Part shown: positions 43,400-43,493 of the stretch, in pieces
Numbering within the stretch: position 1 is the stretch's first letter
Layout: each line of letters starts with the position of its first letter
Origin: CG2-30-36-16 sp964372115
GTDB lineage: Bacteria > Bacteroidota > Ignavibacteria > Ignavibacteriales > Ignavibacteriaceae
NCBI GenBank assembly: GCA_964372115.1
Contig: CAYJPN010000040.1
Coordinates: 1 to 43,493 of the forward strand
Direction: 5' to 3'
Length of the DNA: 43,493 nucleotides
Program-made: the position numbers and the translations under genes
The notes under the pieces: generated by a model
Database searches by the model: none
Seen by the model: only the letters and a program-made list of their open reading frames with translations
What the model was told of the DNA's origin: nothing

Positions 43400-43493
43400 A
43401 AAGAAAATTGTTTTATTTGAAAAACATAATGATGTTAGCTAGTCAGCCCTTAAAAAGCGGCACAAACTGAAAAAACAGATAGAAAAGAAAGGA

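Noticed and set aside
43400..43493. Possible gene at the right edge
   Set aside because: Only a terminal AGAAAGGA resembling a ribosome-binding site is visible; no coding sequence can be supported inside the window.

Overview
The window looks like a chromosomal segment from a member of the Ignavibacteria/Melioribacter side of the Bacteroidota-Chlorobi group. The main evidence is two secreted proteins ending in the Ignavibacteria style of type IX secretion (T9SS) sorting domain, with an NYPNPFNPTT motif followed by a VYDILG-EVATLVNE-like stretch. Two-component propeller kinases, a carboxypeptidase-regulatory TonB receptor paired with a DUF4249-like lipoprotein, a DUF5686 protein and a TATCTTTG promoter-like box agree with this. 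Coding density is high and I see no phage, IS element, CRISPR array, rRNA or tRNA.

Layout. (1) 1-14.4 kb, all minus strand: two consecutive cassettes, each made of sensor kinase, NarL-type regulator and giant T9SS cargo. In transcription order the first is propeller kinase, regulator, 14-repeat YCF48/BNR-like cargo, then a terminator. The second is 7TM-type kinase, regulator, stand-alone receiver, LamG/GLUG/beta-helix cargo. The two cargoes share a nearly identical C-terminal segment of about 419 bp. That segment carries a palindromic repeat and a heptad repeat translated in frame. (2) 14.7-17.9 kb, plus: TonB-dependent receptor and DUF4249-like lipoprotein, overlapping by one base. (3) 18.1-22.7 kb, plus: alaS, radA and a small RRM RNA-binding protein. 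(4) 22.7-28.5 kb, minus: an orphan propeller histidine kinase and a DUF5686 outer-membrane protein. (5) 28.7-32.1 kb, plus: an active M16 protease with an inactive M16 partner that has an extra C-terminal domain; then a YihX-like HAD phosphatase. (6) 32.9-40.6 kb, minus: MscS channel, DUF302 protein, and a tightly overlapping cluster of cNMP/GAF kinase-like protein, miaA, glycosyltransferase and FAD oxidase. (7) 40.7-43.5 kb, plus: AlkA-type glycosylase, then an ECF sigma factor, a soluble zinc-finger anti-sigma factor, OsmC, an FmdB zinc ribbon and an exported rhodanese.

How they fit together. Region 1 looks like surface-cargo production under dedicated signalling. Region 7 looks like a thiol/peroxide stress unit controlled by a redox-type anti-sigma factor. 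The kinase-like protein upstream of miaA has glutamine where the phospho-acceptor histidine should be, so it is probably a pseudokinase or a non-canonical signalling protein. The most unusual signals are the coded dispersed repeats in the T9SS sorting domains and the twin kinase-regulator-cargo cassettes. All functions are assigned from motifs read by eye; no database search was possible.
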